From NCBI GenBank assembly GCA_900551235.1, contig URUU01000001.1:1-64000 (forward strand): a stretch of 64,000 nucleotides of DNA, read 5' to 3'. A program made the position numbers and the translations under genes. Below are positions 25,909-34,893 of this stretch, piece by piece (position 1 is the stretch's first letter; every line of letters begins with the position of its first letter). This DNA comes from an uncultured Lachnospiraceae bacterium (GTDB lineage Bacteria > Bacillota > Clostridia > Lachnospirales > Lachnospiraceae). The notes under the pieces are model-generated. The model saw only the letters and a list, made by a program, of their open reading frames with translations, made no database searches and was not told where the DNA came from.

Positions 25909-28626
25909 TCATCCCTGTACGCCTGTTACACTCCAACGGTTTTTCAGTTTGCTCTGCAGACGGTTCAATGTATTTAATGCTTCCAGCGGTGTCATGGAAG
26001 CAATCTCCATCTCACTTAATTCTTTTAAAATATCCTCATCTTTTGCAGTGTCAAACAGTGCCATCTGACCCATATCAACCTGATCGTAGGTTTTGGGACG
26101 GTTGCGGACTTTTGTCGCCGTTTTTGCCTGCGGTGCACTGCCTGCTGCCTCAATCTCTTTTGCACGCTCTGTAATATCCGCATCACTTAATTCTTCTACC
26201 AGCTCTTTTGCACGTTCGATCACGGAATCCGGAACACCGGCAAGTTTTGCGACCTGGATACCATAACTCTTATCCGCACCGCCTTTTACGATCTTTCGAA
26301 GAAATACAATATCATCGCCCTTTTCTTTTACAGCAATGCAGTAATTGTTCACGCCCGATAATTTGCCCTGCAATTCGGTCAGTTCATGGTAATGCGTTGC
26401 GAAAAGTGTTTTTGCCCCGAGAAGTCTTGTATTTGCGATATGCTCAACCACCGCCCAGGCAATCGAAAGCCCGTCAAAAGTGCTTGTTCCACGTCCGATC
26501 TCATCCAGGATCAGAAGACTGTTCGAAGTTGCATTTCGAAGAATATTGGCAACCTCCGTCATTTCTACCATAAAAGTGCTTTGTCCGCTTGCCAGGTCAT
26601 CCGAAGCACCGACCCTTGTAAAAATACGGTCTACAATGCCAATCTTCGCAGAAGATGCCGGGACAAAGCTGCCAATCTGAGCCATCAGAACGATCAGGGC
26701 ACTCTGACGCATGTATGTTGATTTACCTGCCATGTTTGGGCCGGTAATGATGGAAATACGGTTTTTGCTGTTGTCAAGGTAAGTATCGTTTGCAATGAAC
26801 ATATCGTTTTCGATCATCTGTTCAACTACCGGATGACGGCCGTTCTTGATATCGATCATACCTTTTTCATTCATTTTCGGGCAGACATAGTTATTACGTT
26901 CCGCAACCATTGCCAATGATGCAAACACATCGATCGCCGCCACTGCTTTTGCGGTCTTCTGAATGCGTTCTACCTCTTTTGCGATCTGTTCCCTTACATC
27001 GGAAAACAGATTGTATTCCAAAGAGAAGAGCTTGTCCTCCGCTCCGAGAATGATGTCCTCCAGCTCTTTTAATTCCGGCGTGATATAACGTTCAGCATTT
27101 GTGAGTGTCTGTTTTCTTGTATAGTAATCCGGAACCATATCTTTAAAAGAGTTTGTCACTTCCAGATAATAGCCAAACACCTTGTTGTATTTGATCTTCA
27201 GGTTTTTGATGCCGGTATTTTCACGTTCTTTGGCTTCCAGCTGTGCCAGCCAGGTCTTGCCTTCTGTCTTTGCGGCGCGCAGACGGTCGATTTCTTCGTT
27301 ATAGCCTTCTTTGATGATACCGCCGTCTTTGATCTGGATCGGCGGCTCCTCCATAATTGCCCGGTCGATCAGATCACACACATCCTGAAGTTCATCCATC
27401 TGCCCGCATACTTCCACAAGAAGCGGAGATTTCATCGTAGATAAAATGTATTTGATATGCGGCAGCATGGACAGAGATGTGCCGAATGCGATCAGATCTC
27501 TTGGATTTGCAGTCTTGTAGCTGATCTTACTGATCAGACGCTCGAGGTCATAGACCGGAGAAAGATATTCCCGCAGCTCTTCCCTGCAGATCGCATTGTC
27601 TTTTAATTCTCCGACGGCTTCCAGTCTGTTTGCTATCTCTTCCTTGTCGATCAGCGGCTGCTCAATAAAGGAACGCAGAAGCCTTGCCCCCATCGCAGTC
27701 TTTGTCTTATCGAGAACCCACAGAAGGGAACCTCTTTTCTGCTTTTCACGTAAAGTTTCGCAAAGCTCCAGATTTCTTCTGGTCGAGCTGTCGATCACCA
27801 TGTATTTTCCGGCAAAATAAGTATTTAACGAAGTCAGGTTTGCGATCGCTGTTTTCTGTGTTTCCATCAGATACTGAAGCAGTGCACCGGCTGCGATGAT
27901 CCCGCAGTTCAGCTCACCAAGCCCGAGACCTGCCAGGCTTGAGACATGAAAGTGGTCAAGCAGTGTCTTCTTACAGCGTTCATCACCAAAATACCAGTTT
28001 TCCAGGGCATTGACGGCAATTCCAAGACGGTTTTTCAGATCTTCTACATCCACACCGCTGACAAAAAAAGAATCGTTGCAGATGATCTCAGTCGGTGCAA
28101 ATTTCGTGATCTCATCTAAAAGCTTTCTGCATCCATCCACTTCCGTTACCAGATAATCGCCGGTGGAAATATCGGAAATGGACACGCCAAAACGATCCGC
28201 CATGCACACGATCGCCATCAGATAATTGTGCTTTGTTTCATCCATAGCATTGGTATCCAGATTCGTTCCCGGCGTGACAATGCGGATAACTTCCCGCTTA
28301 ACCAGTCCCTTCGCCTGCTTTGGATCTTCTACCTGTTCACAGATCGCAACCTTATATCCTTTTGCCACCAGACGGTTCAGATATGTATCTGCAGCATGAT
28401 AAGGAATGCCGCACATCGGAGCACGCTCTTCAAGTCCGCAGTCTTTTCCTGTCAGTGTGATCTCCAGTGCTTTGGATGCCGTCAGGGCATCGTCAAAAAA
28501 CATTTCATAGAAATCACCCAGGCGATAAAAAAGAATACAGTCCCTGTACTGTTCCTTTGTTTCCAGATATTTTGCCATCATTGGCGTTACGGAATTTTTT
28601 TTATTATTTTTTGCTGTTGTACTCAA
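25909..28626 (-). CDS. mutS: DNA mismatch repair protein MutS
   Basis: MutS recognises mispaired and looped DNA. It is 905 residues, slightly long. Visible parts are the mismatch-reading Phe-x-Glu region (FYRLGDFYEMFFDD), the lever domain, and the ABC-type ATPase with Walker A GPNMAGKSTYM, the Walker B stretch LLILDEIGRGTSTFDG, and the FATHYHEL signature. A TTG start is chosen since GAGGTC lies before it. The internal ATG pair 15 codons in has no binding site, although several MutS proteins start near there. Confidence 0.96.
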   Translation of the reverse strand: MSTTAKNNKKNSVTPMMAKYLETKEQYRDCILFYRLGDFYEMFFDDALTASKALEITLTGKDCGLEERAPMCGIPYHAADTYLNRLVAKGYKVAICEQVEDPKQAKGLVKREVIRIVTPGTNLDTNAMDETKHNYLMAIVCMADRFGVSISDISTGDYLVTEVDGCRKLLDEITKFAPTEIICNDSFFVSGVDVEDLKNRLGIAVNALENWYFGDERCKKTLLDHFHVSSLAGLGLGELNCGIIAAGALLQYLMETQKTAIANLTSLNTYFAGKYMVIDSSTRRNLELCETLREKQKRGSLLWVLDKTKTAMGARLLRSFIEQPLIDKEEIANRLEAVGELKDNAICREELREYLSPVYDLERLISKISYKTANPRDLIAFGTSLSMLPHIKYILSTMKSPLLVEVCGQMDELQDVCDLIDRAIMEEPPIQIKDGGIIKEGYNEEIDRLRAAKTEGKTWLAQLEAKERENTGIKNLKIKYNKVFGYYLEVTNSFKDMVPDYYTRKQTLTNAERYITPELKELEDIILGAEDKLFSLEYNLFSDVREQIAKEVERIQKTAKAVAAIDVFASLAMVAERNNYVCPKMNEKGMIDIKNGRHPVVEQMIENDMFIANDTYLDNSKNRISIITGPNMAGKSTYMRQSALIVLMAQIGSFVPASSAKIGIVDRIFTRVGASDDLASGQSTFMVEMTEVANILRNATSNSLLILDEIGRGTSTFDGLSIAWAVVEHIANTRLLGAKTLFATHYHELTELQGKLSGVNNYCIAVKEKGDDIVFLRKIVKGGADKSYGIQVAKLAGVPDSVIERAKELVEELSDADITERAKEIEAAGSAPQAKTATKVRNRPKTYDQVDMGQMALFDTAKDEDILKELSEMEIASMTPLEALNTLNRLQSKLKNRWSVTGVQG

Positions 28627-28698
28627 CGGTCAGACCTCTTTCATCTCATTTCTATCGTTTGTGCCTGTTCTGCACAAAACATGCTTGTACCTCTGTTC

Positions 28699-29754
28699 TT
28701 ACTCTGCTTTTACCGCCCAACGCATTTTCGTTGACCTGGCTCTGCCATTCTGTGCACACTCCTGCATGGACGGACGTATCACATCCTTGGCATAGTCCGA
28801 ATAAATACCTGCTTTGTATCCGGCCTTCAGTGCTTTTTTGACCAGTTTGTCCTCCCCGGAATGGAAGGTCAGGATTGCCACACGTCCGCCCGGCTTTAGA
28901 GCATCCGGCAGTTTTTCCATAAATTCATACAGAACTTCAAATTCCTGGTTAACATCAATGCGAAGTGCCTGGAACACGCGCTGACAAGTCTTTCGGACGG
29001 TATCTTTTTTTTCTTTTTCCGGCAGGAAATCCAAAGTATCTTCGATGACCGTCCGCAATTTTGTTGTGGTATCAATGCGGTTTCCTTTTCGGGTCTGATC
29101 TGTGATCGCCTTTGCGATCTCTTCGCAGTATGGCTCATCCGAATTTTCGTATAACATACCTGCAAGTTCCTCTTTGCTTATCTGATCCAATCTTTCTGCC
29201 GCACTGATTCCCTTCTGCTGATTGAGGCGAAGATCCAGAGGACCGTCTGAGCGGAAAGAAAATCCACGTTTCGGATTGTCAATCTGCATGGAGGATACAC
29301 CAAGATCCGCCAAAATAAAGTCGAATCCGCCAGCTTCTTTTGCAATCTCATCGATCGTGCAGAAATTCTGAAGCTTTATGGTCAGGATCTCTTCGCCGAA
29401 TCCCTGTTCTTGCAGACGCTTTTTTGTCTTTGCCGACTCTTCCGGATCCACATCAGTGGCATACATATGGCCTTCTCCATGAAGACATTCCATCATTGCC
29501 TTTGTATGACCGCCATAGCCAAGCGTAGCATCAAATCCGGTTTCTCCCGGCTGGATCTTCAGAAAATCCAGGATTTCCTTCACCATAATGGAAATATGCA
29601 TGCCTGCCGGTGTATTCCCTTTGCTGATCACATGTTCAACCGTATCCTGATATTTTTCCGGGTTCAGTTCTTTGTACTTTTCTTCAAATTTTTTCGGATA
29701 TTTTCCTTTATATCTTACACGCCGTTTGTGCGGCTTTGGTGTCTCCTGCTGCAT
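28699..29754 (-). CDS. rsmH: RsmH-family 16S rRNA (cytosine-N4) methyltransferase with N-terminal extension
   Basis: This SAM-dependent methyltransferase family modifies C1402 of 16S rRNA. It has 351 residues. Visible motifs include the SAM-binding FDATLGYGGHT, LADLGVSSMQIDNPKRGFSFR, the GPLDLR-like SDGPLDLRLNQQ, and ILTFHSGEDKLVKKALK. The first 45 residues are a Lys/Arg-rich extension (PKPHKRRVRYKGKYPKKFEE) not present in the usual 310-residue RsmH. It lies between miaB and mutS rather than beside ftsL/pbpB, so it may be a paralogue. AAGGAGAAGTTT precedes the ATG. Confidence 0.85.
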   Translation of the reverse strand: MQQETPKPHKRRVRYKGKYPKKFEEKYKELNPEKYQDTVEHVISKGNTPAGMHISIMVKEILDFLKIQPGETGFDATLGYGGHTKAMMECLHGEGHMYATDVDPEESAKTKKRLQEQGFGEEILTIKLQNFCTIDEIAKEAGGFDFILADLGVSSMQIDNPKRGFSFRSDGPLDLRLNQQKGISAAERLDQISKEELAGMLYENSDEPYCEEIAKAITDQTRKGNRIDTTTKLRTVIEDTLDFLPEKEKKDTVRKTCQRVFQALRIDVNQEFEVLYEFMEKLPDALKPGGRVAILTFHSGEDKLVKKALKAGYKAGIYSDYAKDVIRPSMQECAQNGRARSTKMRWAVKAE

Positions 29755-29847
29755 AAACTTCTCCTTATGTTCATGAATACAGACGTACCCTGCCTTTTCT
29801 GACTGAAAAAACAAAATACGCCTGTTTTCTTTGCTCTGTTTCTTTCT

Positions 29848-31311
29848 TTATTCAGAAAGCATGGTTCCCATATAGTAAAATCCGCGGCATTCATCCAGAT
29901 GCACATCGACGATCTTTCCAATCAGGTCTTCTGTACCCTTAAAATGTACCAGCAGATTGTTAGTCAGTCTTCCGGTGACAAGGGACGGATCATGGTCATT
30001 GACATCTTCTACCAGAACATCCATCGTCTCTCCTTCAAACCTTGCACAGCGTTCTTTCGAAATTTCCTGTACTTCTGTAAGCAGACGGTCAAAACGGTCT
30101 TTTACCACATCGTCCGGGATCTGGTTTTCCATGACTGCTGCCGGAGTTCCGGTACGTTTGGAATAGATAAAGGTAAAGGCACTGTCATACTGTACCTCTT
30201 TTACCACCTCCATCGTCTCAAGGAAATCTTCTTCTGTTTCACCCGGAAAACCGACAATGATATCGGTTGTCAGGGAAATGTCCGGAAGTGCCTCACGCAG
30301 TTTTCGAACCAGTTCCAGATAACGTTCTTTTGTATAATGGCGGTTCATTTTCTTTAAAATGGCACTGCTTCCGGACTGCAGCGGCAGATGAAAATGCGGA
30401 CAGATTTTCTTTGATTCTTTCATAACCTCGATCAGTTCATCTGACAGATCTTTTGGATGGGAGGTCATAAAACGGATACGCTTCAGGCCTTCTACCTTTT
30501 CTGCTTCTCTTAAAAGAGCTGCAAAAGTCATCGGCTGCTCCAGATTTTTGCCATAGGAATTGACATTCTGTCCAAGGAGCATCACTTCCACAACGCCATC
30601 GGCTGCCAGCTTCTCGATCTCACGGATGATATCCTTCGGCTCACGGCTTCTCTCACGTCCTCTGACATATGGAACGATACAGTAACTGCAGAAATTGTTG
30701 CAGCCAAACATGATATTGACACCGGATTTGAACGGATATTTCCGCTCTACGGGAAGTTCCTCTACAATCTGCGTGGTATCTTTCCAGATATCGATCACCA
30801 TACGTTCAGAGATCAGTCTGGTGTAGATCAGCTCTGCAAACTTAAAAATATTGTGTGTTCCAAAAATCAGATCCACGAAACGGTAGCTCTTTTTCAGCTT
30901 CTCTACAACTTCCGGCTCCTGCATCATACAGCCGCACAGTCCGATCAGCATATGTGGATTTTTCTTTTTCATGCTGTTTAACGCCCCAAGGCGTCCGTAA
31001 ACTCTCTGGTTTGCATTCTCACGCACCGTACAGGTATTGTAGATCACAAAATCTGCATGTTCGTCTTCTGTCATTACATAACCGATCTTCTCCAGAATAC
31101 CGATCAGCTTTTCGCTGTCCCTCGCATTCATCTGACAGCCAAAGGTCACCGTACACGCAGTCAGCGGACGTCCCAGTTCTTCTGCTTTCTGTTTGAGGAT
31201 GGCACGAGCCTTTTTCATAAAATAATACTGTCTTTGCGGTTCTTCCTGCGGTTCCGTGCCATTCTCATCAATGTTCTCTAATATCTTTTCGAATTCTTCG
31301 TTGTTTGTCAC
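29848..31311 (-). CDS. miaB: tRNA-2-methylthio-N6-dimethylallyladenosine synthase
   Basis: This radical-SAM methylthiotransferase completes ms2i6A37 on tRNA. It has 487 residues. The N-terminal UPF0004 domain supplies cysteines in TFGCQMNARDSE, YNTCTVREN and GLCGCMMQ for the auxiliary cluster. The radical-SAM CxxxCxxC is in FGCNNFCSYCIVPYVRGRERS, and a TRAM domain ends the protein. An acidic leader of about 35 residues precedes the first motif. The start is GTG with AAGGGA upstream at long spacing. Its pathway partner miaA lies four genes downstream in the same direction. Confidence 0.95.
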   Translation of the reverse strand: MTNNEEFEKILENIDENGTEPQEEPQRQYYFMKKARAILKQKAEELGRPLTACTVTFGCQMNARDSEKLIGILEKIGYVMTEDEHADFVIYNTCTVRENANQRVYGRLGALNSMKKKNPHMLIGLCGCMMQEPEVVEKLKKSYRFVDLIFGTHNIFKFAELIYTRLISERMVIDIWKDTTQIVEELPVERKYPFKSGVNIMFGCNNFCSYCIVPYVRGRERSREPKDIIREIEKLAADGVVEVMLLGQNVNSYGKNLEQPMTFAALLREAEKVEGLKRIRFMTSHPKDLSDELIEVMKESKKICPHFHLPLQSGSSAILKKMNRHYTKERYLELVRKLREALPDISLTTDIIVGFPGETEEDFLETMEVVKEVQYDSAFTFIYSKRTGTPAAVMENQIPDDVVKDRFDRLLTEVQEISKERCARFEGETMDVLVEDVNDHDPSLVTGRLTNNLLVHFKGTEDLIGKIVDVHLDECRGFYYMGTMLSE

Positions 31312-31343
31312 TAATCTTATTTCCCTTCTGTTGAAGTTATCTT

Positions 31344-32591
31344 TTAACGCACCTGCCCGTTTCCATAGATAATGTATTTCGTGGTCGTCAGTGCCGTAAG
31401 CCCCATCGGTCCTCTTGCATGGAGTTTCTGGGTGCTGATCCCGATCTCAGCTCCGAATCCAAATTCAAAGCCATCGGTAAACCTTGTGGAGGCATTTACA
31501 TAGACAGCCGCCGCATCCACTTCTTCAAGAAACTTCTGGGCATTTGCATAATCTTTTGTGATGATCGCCTCGGAATGTCCGGTGTTATAGCGGTTGATAT
31601 GTGCGATCGCTTCGTCAATGGAAGAAACGGTCTTGACGGAGAGGATATAATCGAGATATTCTTTTCCCCAGTCACTCTCCACAGCCGGCACGATGCCGGA
31701 AACGCTTTCCTGTGCCTGTTCATCGCCGCGGATCTCCACGGATTTTTCATCCAGTTTTGCCTTTAACAGCGGCATCAGTGCTTTTTCTGCTTTTTCATGC
31801 ACTACCAGTGATTCACAGGCATTGCATACCCCGATCCGCTGTGTTTTTGCATTAAAAATAATGTTAACTGCCATCTCAAGATCTGCGCTCTCATCAACAT
31901 AAATATGGCAGTTCCCTGTTCCGGTTTCGATCACCGGAACGGTACTGTTCTCCACAACGGCACGGATCAGTCCCGCACCGCCTCTAGGAATCAGAACATC
32001 CAGAAAATCTTTCCGTTTCATAAATGCGGTGGTAATGGCGCGGTCTGTATCTTCGATCAGCTGGATCGCATCCTCATCCACTCCACACGCTCTTAAAGCT
32101 TCACGGATCACTTTTACAATGGCAATGTTGGAATGCATTGCATCGCTTCCACCTTTCAACACGACCACATTTCCTGTTTTAAAGCAAAGTCCGAAAGCGT
32201 CTGCTGTCACATTCGGTCTGGATTCGTAAATAATGCCGACCACGCCGAGCGGAACCCTCTTCTGACCGATCAGCAGTCCGTTTGGGCGTTTCTTCATGGA
32301 AAGCACTTCCCCGATCGGATCTTCCAGAGCTGCAATCTGTATGAGTCCTTCCGCCATCTGGGCAATGCGCTCTTTTGTCAGCAGCAGACGGTCCAGAAGT
32401 CCCTGGTGCATCCCGGCTTTTTTTCCAGCCTGCATATCTTTTTCATTTTCTGCGATCAGATACTCTGCTTTCTCATTCAATGCAACTGCAACTGCGTCCA
32501 GTGCTTTGTTTTTTTCCGTTGTCCCAAGCAACTGCATATGAGGCTTTGCAGCCATCGCATACATTCCAATTTCATCCAGTGTTCGCTTCAT
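31344..32591 (-). CDS. proA: Gamma-glutamyl phosphate reductase
   Basis: ProA reduces gamma-glutamyl phosphate to glutamate-5-semialdehyde with NADPH, the second step of proline synthesis. The 415-residue aldehyde-dehydrogenase-fold protein has the catalytic Cys in RIGVCNACESLVVH, the GGSDAMHSN segment and the C-terminal FGFGAEIGISTQKLHARGPMG. GGGAGG precedes the chosen ATG, and the longer reading frame upstream runs into the cyclo-ligase gene. It closes the proB operon. Confidence 0.96.
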   Translation of the reverse strand: MKRTLDEIGMYAMAAKPHMQLLGTTEKNKALDAVAVALNEKAEYLIAENEKDMQAGKKAGMHQGLLDRLLLTKERIAQMAEGLIQIAALEDPIGEVLSMKKRPNGLLIGQKRVPLGVVGIIYESRPNVTADAFGLCFKTGNVVVLKGGSDAMHSNIAIVKVIREALRACGVDEDAIQLIEDTDRAITTAFMKRKDFLDVLIPRGGAGLIRAVVENSTVPVIETGTGNCHIYVDESADLEMAVNIIFNAKTQRIGVCNACESLVVHEKAEKALMPLLKAKLDEKSVEIRGDEQAQESVSGIVPAVESDWGKEYLDYILSVKTVSSIDEAIAHINRYNTGHSEAIITKDYANAQKFLEEVDAAAVYVNASTRFTDGFEFGFGAEIGISTQKLHARGPMGLTALTTTKYIIYGNGQVR

Positions 32592-32613
32592 TGACAAATC
32601 CTCCCTTTTCGTT

Positions 32614-33171
32614 TTATTTTCCGTAAATGGCCGTCGGTGTGACCAGGATCTGCGGACAGATATCGTGTGCATCTGCCGGAACCTGCTCTACCACCTGAAA
32701 ATCAAGTGCCATGGCAACCGTAACATGCTGTATATGTCTGCTCAAATAGCGGTCATAAAATCCTTTTCCATATCCGCAGCGGTGGCGGTCTTTATCAAAA
32801 GCCACGCCCGGCACTAAAAGTAGTGCATCTTCATCTGCCGCCTCTTCCAGGTTTCTTTTCTCATCCGGTTCCGGTATATTAAAATATCCCGGAGCCACAT
32901 CTTCGTAAGAATAAATATAGAAATATCGCATATCCTCACCGAAAACTTTGGGTGCTGCCACTTTTTTTCCAAGTCTCCATGCCTCTTCGATGATGGCTCT
33001 TGTCGATGCTTCTTTATTATAATCCATATAGACATAAATACAGGAAGCCCCTAGGAACTGCGGCAGTGCAAAAATCTTTTCGGCGATCAGAGTACTCTGC
33101 TGCTGCACAAATGCTTCACTTACTTTAGCTCTCTGTGCAAAAATCTGCTTTCTAATGTCCTTTTTTTCCAT
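32614..33171 (-). CDS. 5-formyltetrahydrofolate cyclo-ligase
   Basis: This enzyme converts 5-formyl-THF to 5,10-methenyl-THF with ATP, recycling a dead-end folate. The 185-residue protein has an N-terminal basic helix (KKDIRKQIFAQRAKVS) and the strongly conserved DKDRHRCGYGKGFYDRYL near the C-terminus. Its start overlaps the DUF896 gene by 20 bases, and only a weak GGGTG site precedes it, so coupling to the upstream gene is likely. Its place in a proline operon seems to be a convenience of clustering. Confidence 0.93.
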   Translation of the reverse strand: MEKKDIRKQIFAQRAKVSEAFVQQQSTLIAEKIFALPQFLGASCIYVYMDYNKEASTRAIIEEAWRLGKKVAAPKVFGEDMRYFYIYSYEDVAPGYFNIPEPDEKRNLEEAADEDALLLVPGVAFDKDRHRCGYGKGFYDRYLSRHIQHVTVAMALDFQVVEQVPADAHDICPQILVTPTAIYGK

Positions 33172-33373
33172 ATTTTTCACCCAGATTTGTGATACTTCCA
33201 TCCAGTTCCTGAATATTGATATTGTTCAGCTGTCCGCGAAGGTTTGCCCGGACTGCTTCAATATATTCTCTTCGCAGTGCATCGCGTTCTTTTGTCTCGG
33301 CACTTGTCAGTCCTTCTGCTTTTGCTTTTCTGGCAAGTTCATTGATCCTTGTTAATTTTTCATCTGTTATCAT
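33152..33373 (-). CDS. DUF896 (YnzC-like) small protein
   Basis: This is a 73-residue protein. The DUF896 pattern is clear: INELARKAKAEGLTSAE, then RREYIEAVRANLRGQLNNI. The family forms short helical hairpins, and B. subtilis YnzC is in the SOS operon, but the function is unknown. AAGGAGC precedes the ATG. It lies between proB and the cyclo-ligase gene and is translationally overlapped with the latter. Confidence 0.92.
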   Translation of the reverse strand: MITDEKLTRINELARKAKAEGLTSAETKERDALRREYIEAVRANLRGQLNNINIQELDGSITNLGEKYGKKGH

Positions 33374-33472
33374 ATTATTGCTCCTTGTTCCATATTCAAG
33401 AATGCCTCTGCAATCCGCCGGAGGCTATATCTTAACGGCTGTTCCCTACTTCACACTTACACATTCCCGGCA

Positions 33473-34324
33473 TCATAACATTTTTTCCAGATAATCCATC
33501 AGATAAAACTCATCCTTTTTGTGAGAAAGAAAGAGAGTACCACAATCCTGTCCTTCAATTACACGATGGATATTTCGGAAATCTTCTCCATTTGCAATGA
33601 CCATATCGGTACCTGCCGCAGACGCAAGTTTTGCCGCTGTCAGTTTGGATACCATGCCGCCGGTGCCGACATCGCTTGTGGATGTGCTCTTTCCCATTTC
33701 AAGAAGATGGTCATCCAGTTTCTCAACCACATGGATCAGTTTTGCATCTGGATTACTGTTCGGATCATCCGTAAACAGACCGTCAATATCAGACAGTAAA
33801 AGCAGCAGATCCGCATCGATCAGTGCCGCTACGATCGCGGAAAGTGTATCATTATCACCAAACTGCATCTCATACGTGGAAACGGTATCGTTTTCATTTA
33901 CAATCGGGATCGCACCCAGTTTTAACAGTTCCTGAAAGGTATTCAGTGCATTAAAACGGCTCAGATTGTCCATGACGGTACGTTTGGTCATCAGGATCTG
34001 TGCTGCCAGTTGATTATACTCCGAAAAAAGCTTCTGGTAGATCATCATCAGCCTGGCCTGGCCGATCGCCGCACATGCCTGTTTTTCTTTTGTCTCACTT
34101 GGTCGGTGTCCGAGACCTGCAGCTCTTCTTCCGACTGCAATCGCCCCGGATGATACCATGACTACATCTTTGCCCATGTTACGCAGATCACTGATCTCAC
34201 GCACCAGAACTTCCAGTTTCGTAAGGTTCAAAGCTCCCGTTTCCGGGTGCGTCAGGGACGAAGAACCGATCTTTATCACAATTCGCTTTTTATCTTTTAG
34301 TGTTTCTCTGATACTGCTGTTCAT
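33473..34324 (-). CDS. proB: Glutamate 5-kinase
   Basis: ProB phosphorylates the gamma-carboxyl of glutamate, the committed step of proline synthesis. The protein is 283 residues with the amino-acid-kinase domain only: VIKIGSSSLTH, VMVSSGAIAVG, IVNENDTVST and the DVGTGGMVSKLTAAK loop. It lacks the C-terminal PUA domain of E. coli ProB, as do many clostridial forms. AGGAGG precedes the internal ATG; the longer frame has no site. It is usually feedback-inhibited by proline, which the sequence alone cannot show. Confidence 0.95.
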   Translation of the reverse strand: MNSSIRETLKDKKRIVIKIGSSSLTHPETGALNLTKLEVLVREISDLRNMGKDVVMVSSGAIAVGRRAAGLGHRPSETKEKQACAAIGQARLMMIYQKLFSEYNQLAAQILMTKRTVMDNLSRFNALNTFQELLKLGAIPIVNENDTVSTYEMQFGDNDTLSAIVAALIDADLLLLLSDIDGLFTDDPNSNPDAKLIHVVEKLDDHLLEMGKSTSTSDVGTGGMVSKLTAAKLASAAGTDMVIANGEDFRNIHRVIEGQDCGTLFLSHKKDEFYLMDYLEKML

Positions 34325-34381
34325 CTTTTCCTCCTGAAGTATCATCCATCTGCTGCTCGTCTGCAGATCATTTTCCATGCT

Positions 34382-34410
34382 ATCTTACACCATTTTACAC
34401 AGTACGTCCA
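34382..34410 (-). promoter_or_regulatory. Candidate promoter of the proB operon
   Basis: TGGACG and TAAGAT lie 17 bases apart on the minus strand, 58 bases upstream of the proB ATG. The -35 matches four of six consensus positions. It lies in the divergent gap with the BofC-like gene. Confidence 0.5.
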
Positions 34411-34488
34411 GAGGTCTTTTACAGAATCAAAAACGGATAAAAGTCAGAAAAACAGCAGATACTGAAAAAAAAGGAGCTGCAGGCTATC

Positions 34489-34851
34489 ATGAGAAAGATT
34501 TATTTTATCACCTTGTGTTTCCTGATTTTTCTGCTGTGTGCCGCCTACAATGTCAGTTATCATTTTATGGGAAGTAAAATACCTCTTAAGGCAGAGACAG
34601 AACAGACGGAATCGGAAACAGTTTTGTCGGCTCAGGTCAATGGTGGTGACCCAATGCCGGTATATTCTTATTATCTGAAGGAAAATCAGGGATGTGTCAG
34701 TGTTTACCTGGATGATGGAAAAACACTGTATGAAAATACCAGTATCCGCATGGAAACACTTCCGGAATCCCTTCAATCTGAAATACGCGAAGGCAAACGC
34801 ATCTGTACAGAAAAAGAACTTTATGATTTTCTGGAAAATTACAGCAGTTAA
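34489..34851 (+). CDS. Membrane-anchored protein with a BofC C-terminal-like domain
   Basis: This is a 120-residue protein with a single N-terminal membrane anchor or uncleaved signal (residues 4-22). A Glu/Thr-rich linker follows, then a compact C-terminal domain from about residue 58. The pattern YYLKENQGCVSVYLDDGKTLYE, IRMETLPESLQSEIREGKR and ELYDFLENYSS is the typical end of BofC-like proteins in clostridia. BofC in B. subtilis checks SpoIVB-driven sigma-K processing in the forespore. Whether this shorter relative does so is not known. AAAGGAG is 13 bases before the ATG, a long spacing. It is a single plus-strand gene with its own terminator. Confidence 0.72.
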   Translation: MRKIYFITLCFLIFLLCAAYNVSYHFMGSKIPLKAETEQTESETVLSAQVNGGDPMPVYSYYLKENQGCVSVYLDDGKTLYENTSIRMETLPESLQSEIREGKRICTEKELYDFLENYSS

Positions 34852-34855
34852 AGAA

Positions 34856-34891
34856 AAATATCAGCCGTGCTTTTTGACACGACTGATATTT
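34856..34891. terminator. Bidirectional terminator between the BofC-like and flippase genes
   Basis: A 14-bp stem with one mismatch (AAATATCAGCCGTG and CACGACTGATATTT) has an 8-base loop and A/T arms on both sides. It lies between the convergent genes. Confidence 0.8.
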
Positions 34892-34893
34892 GT

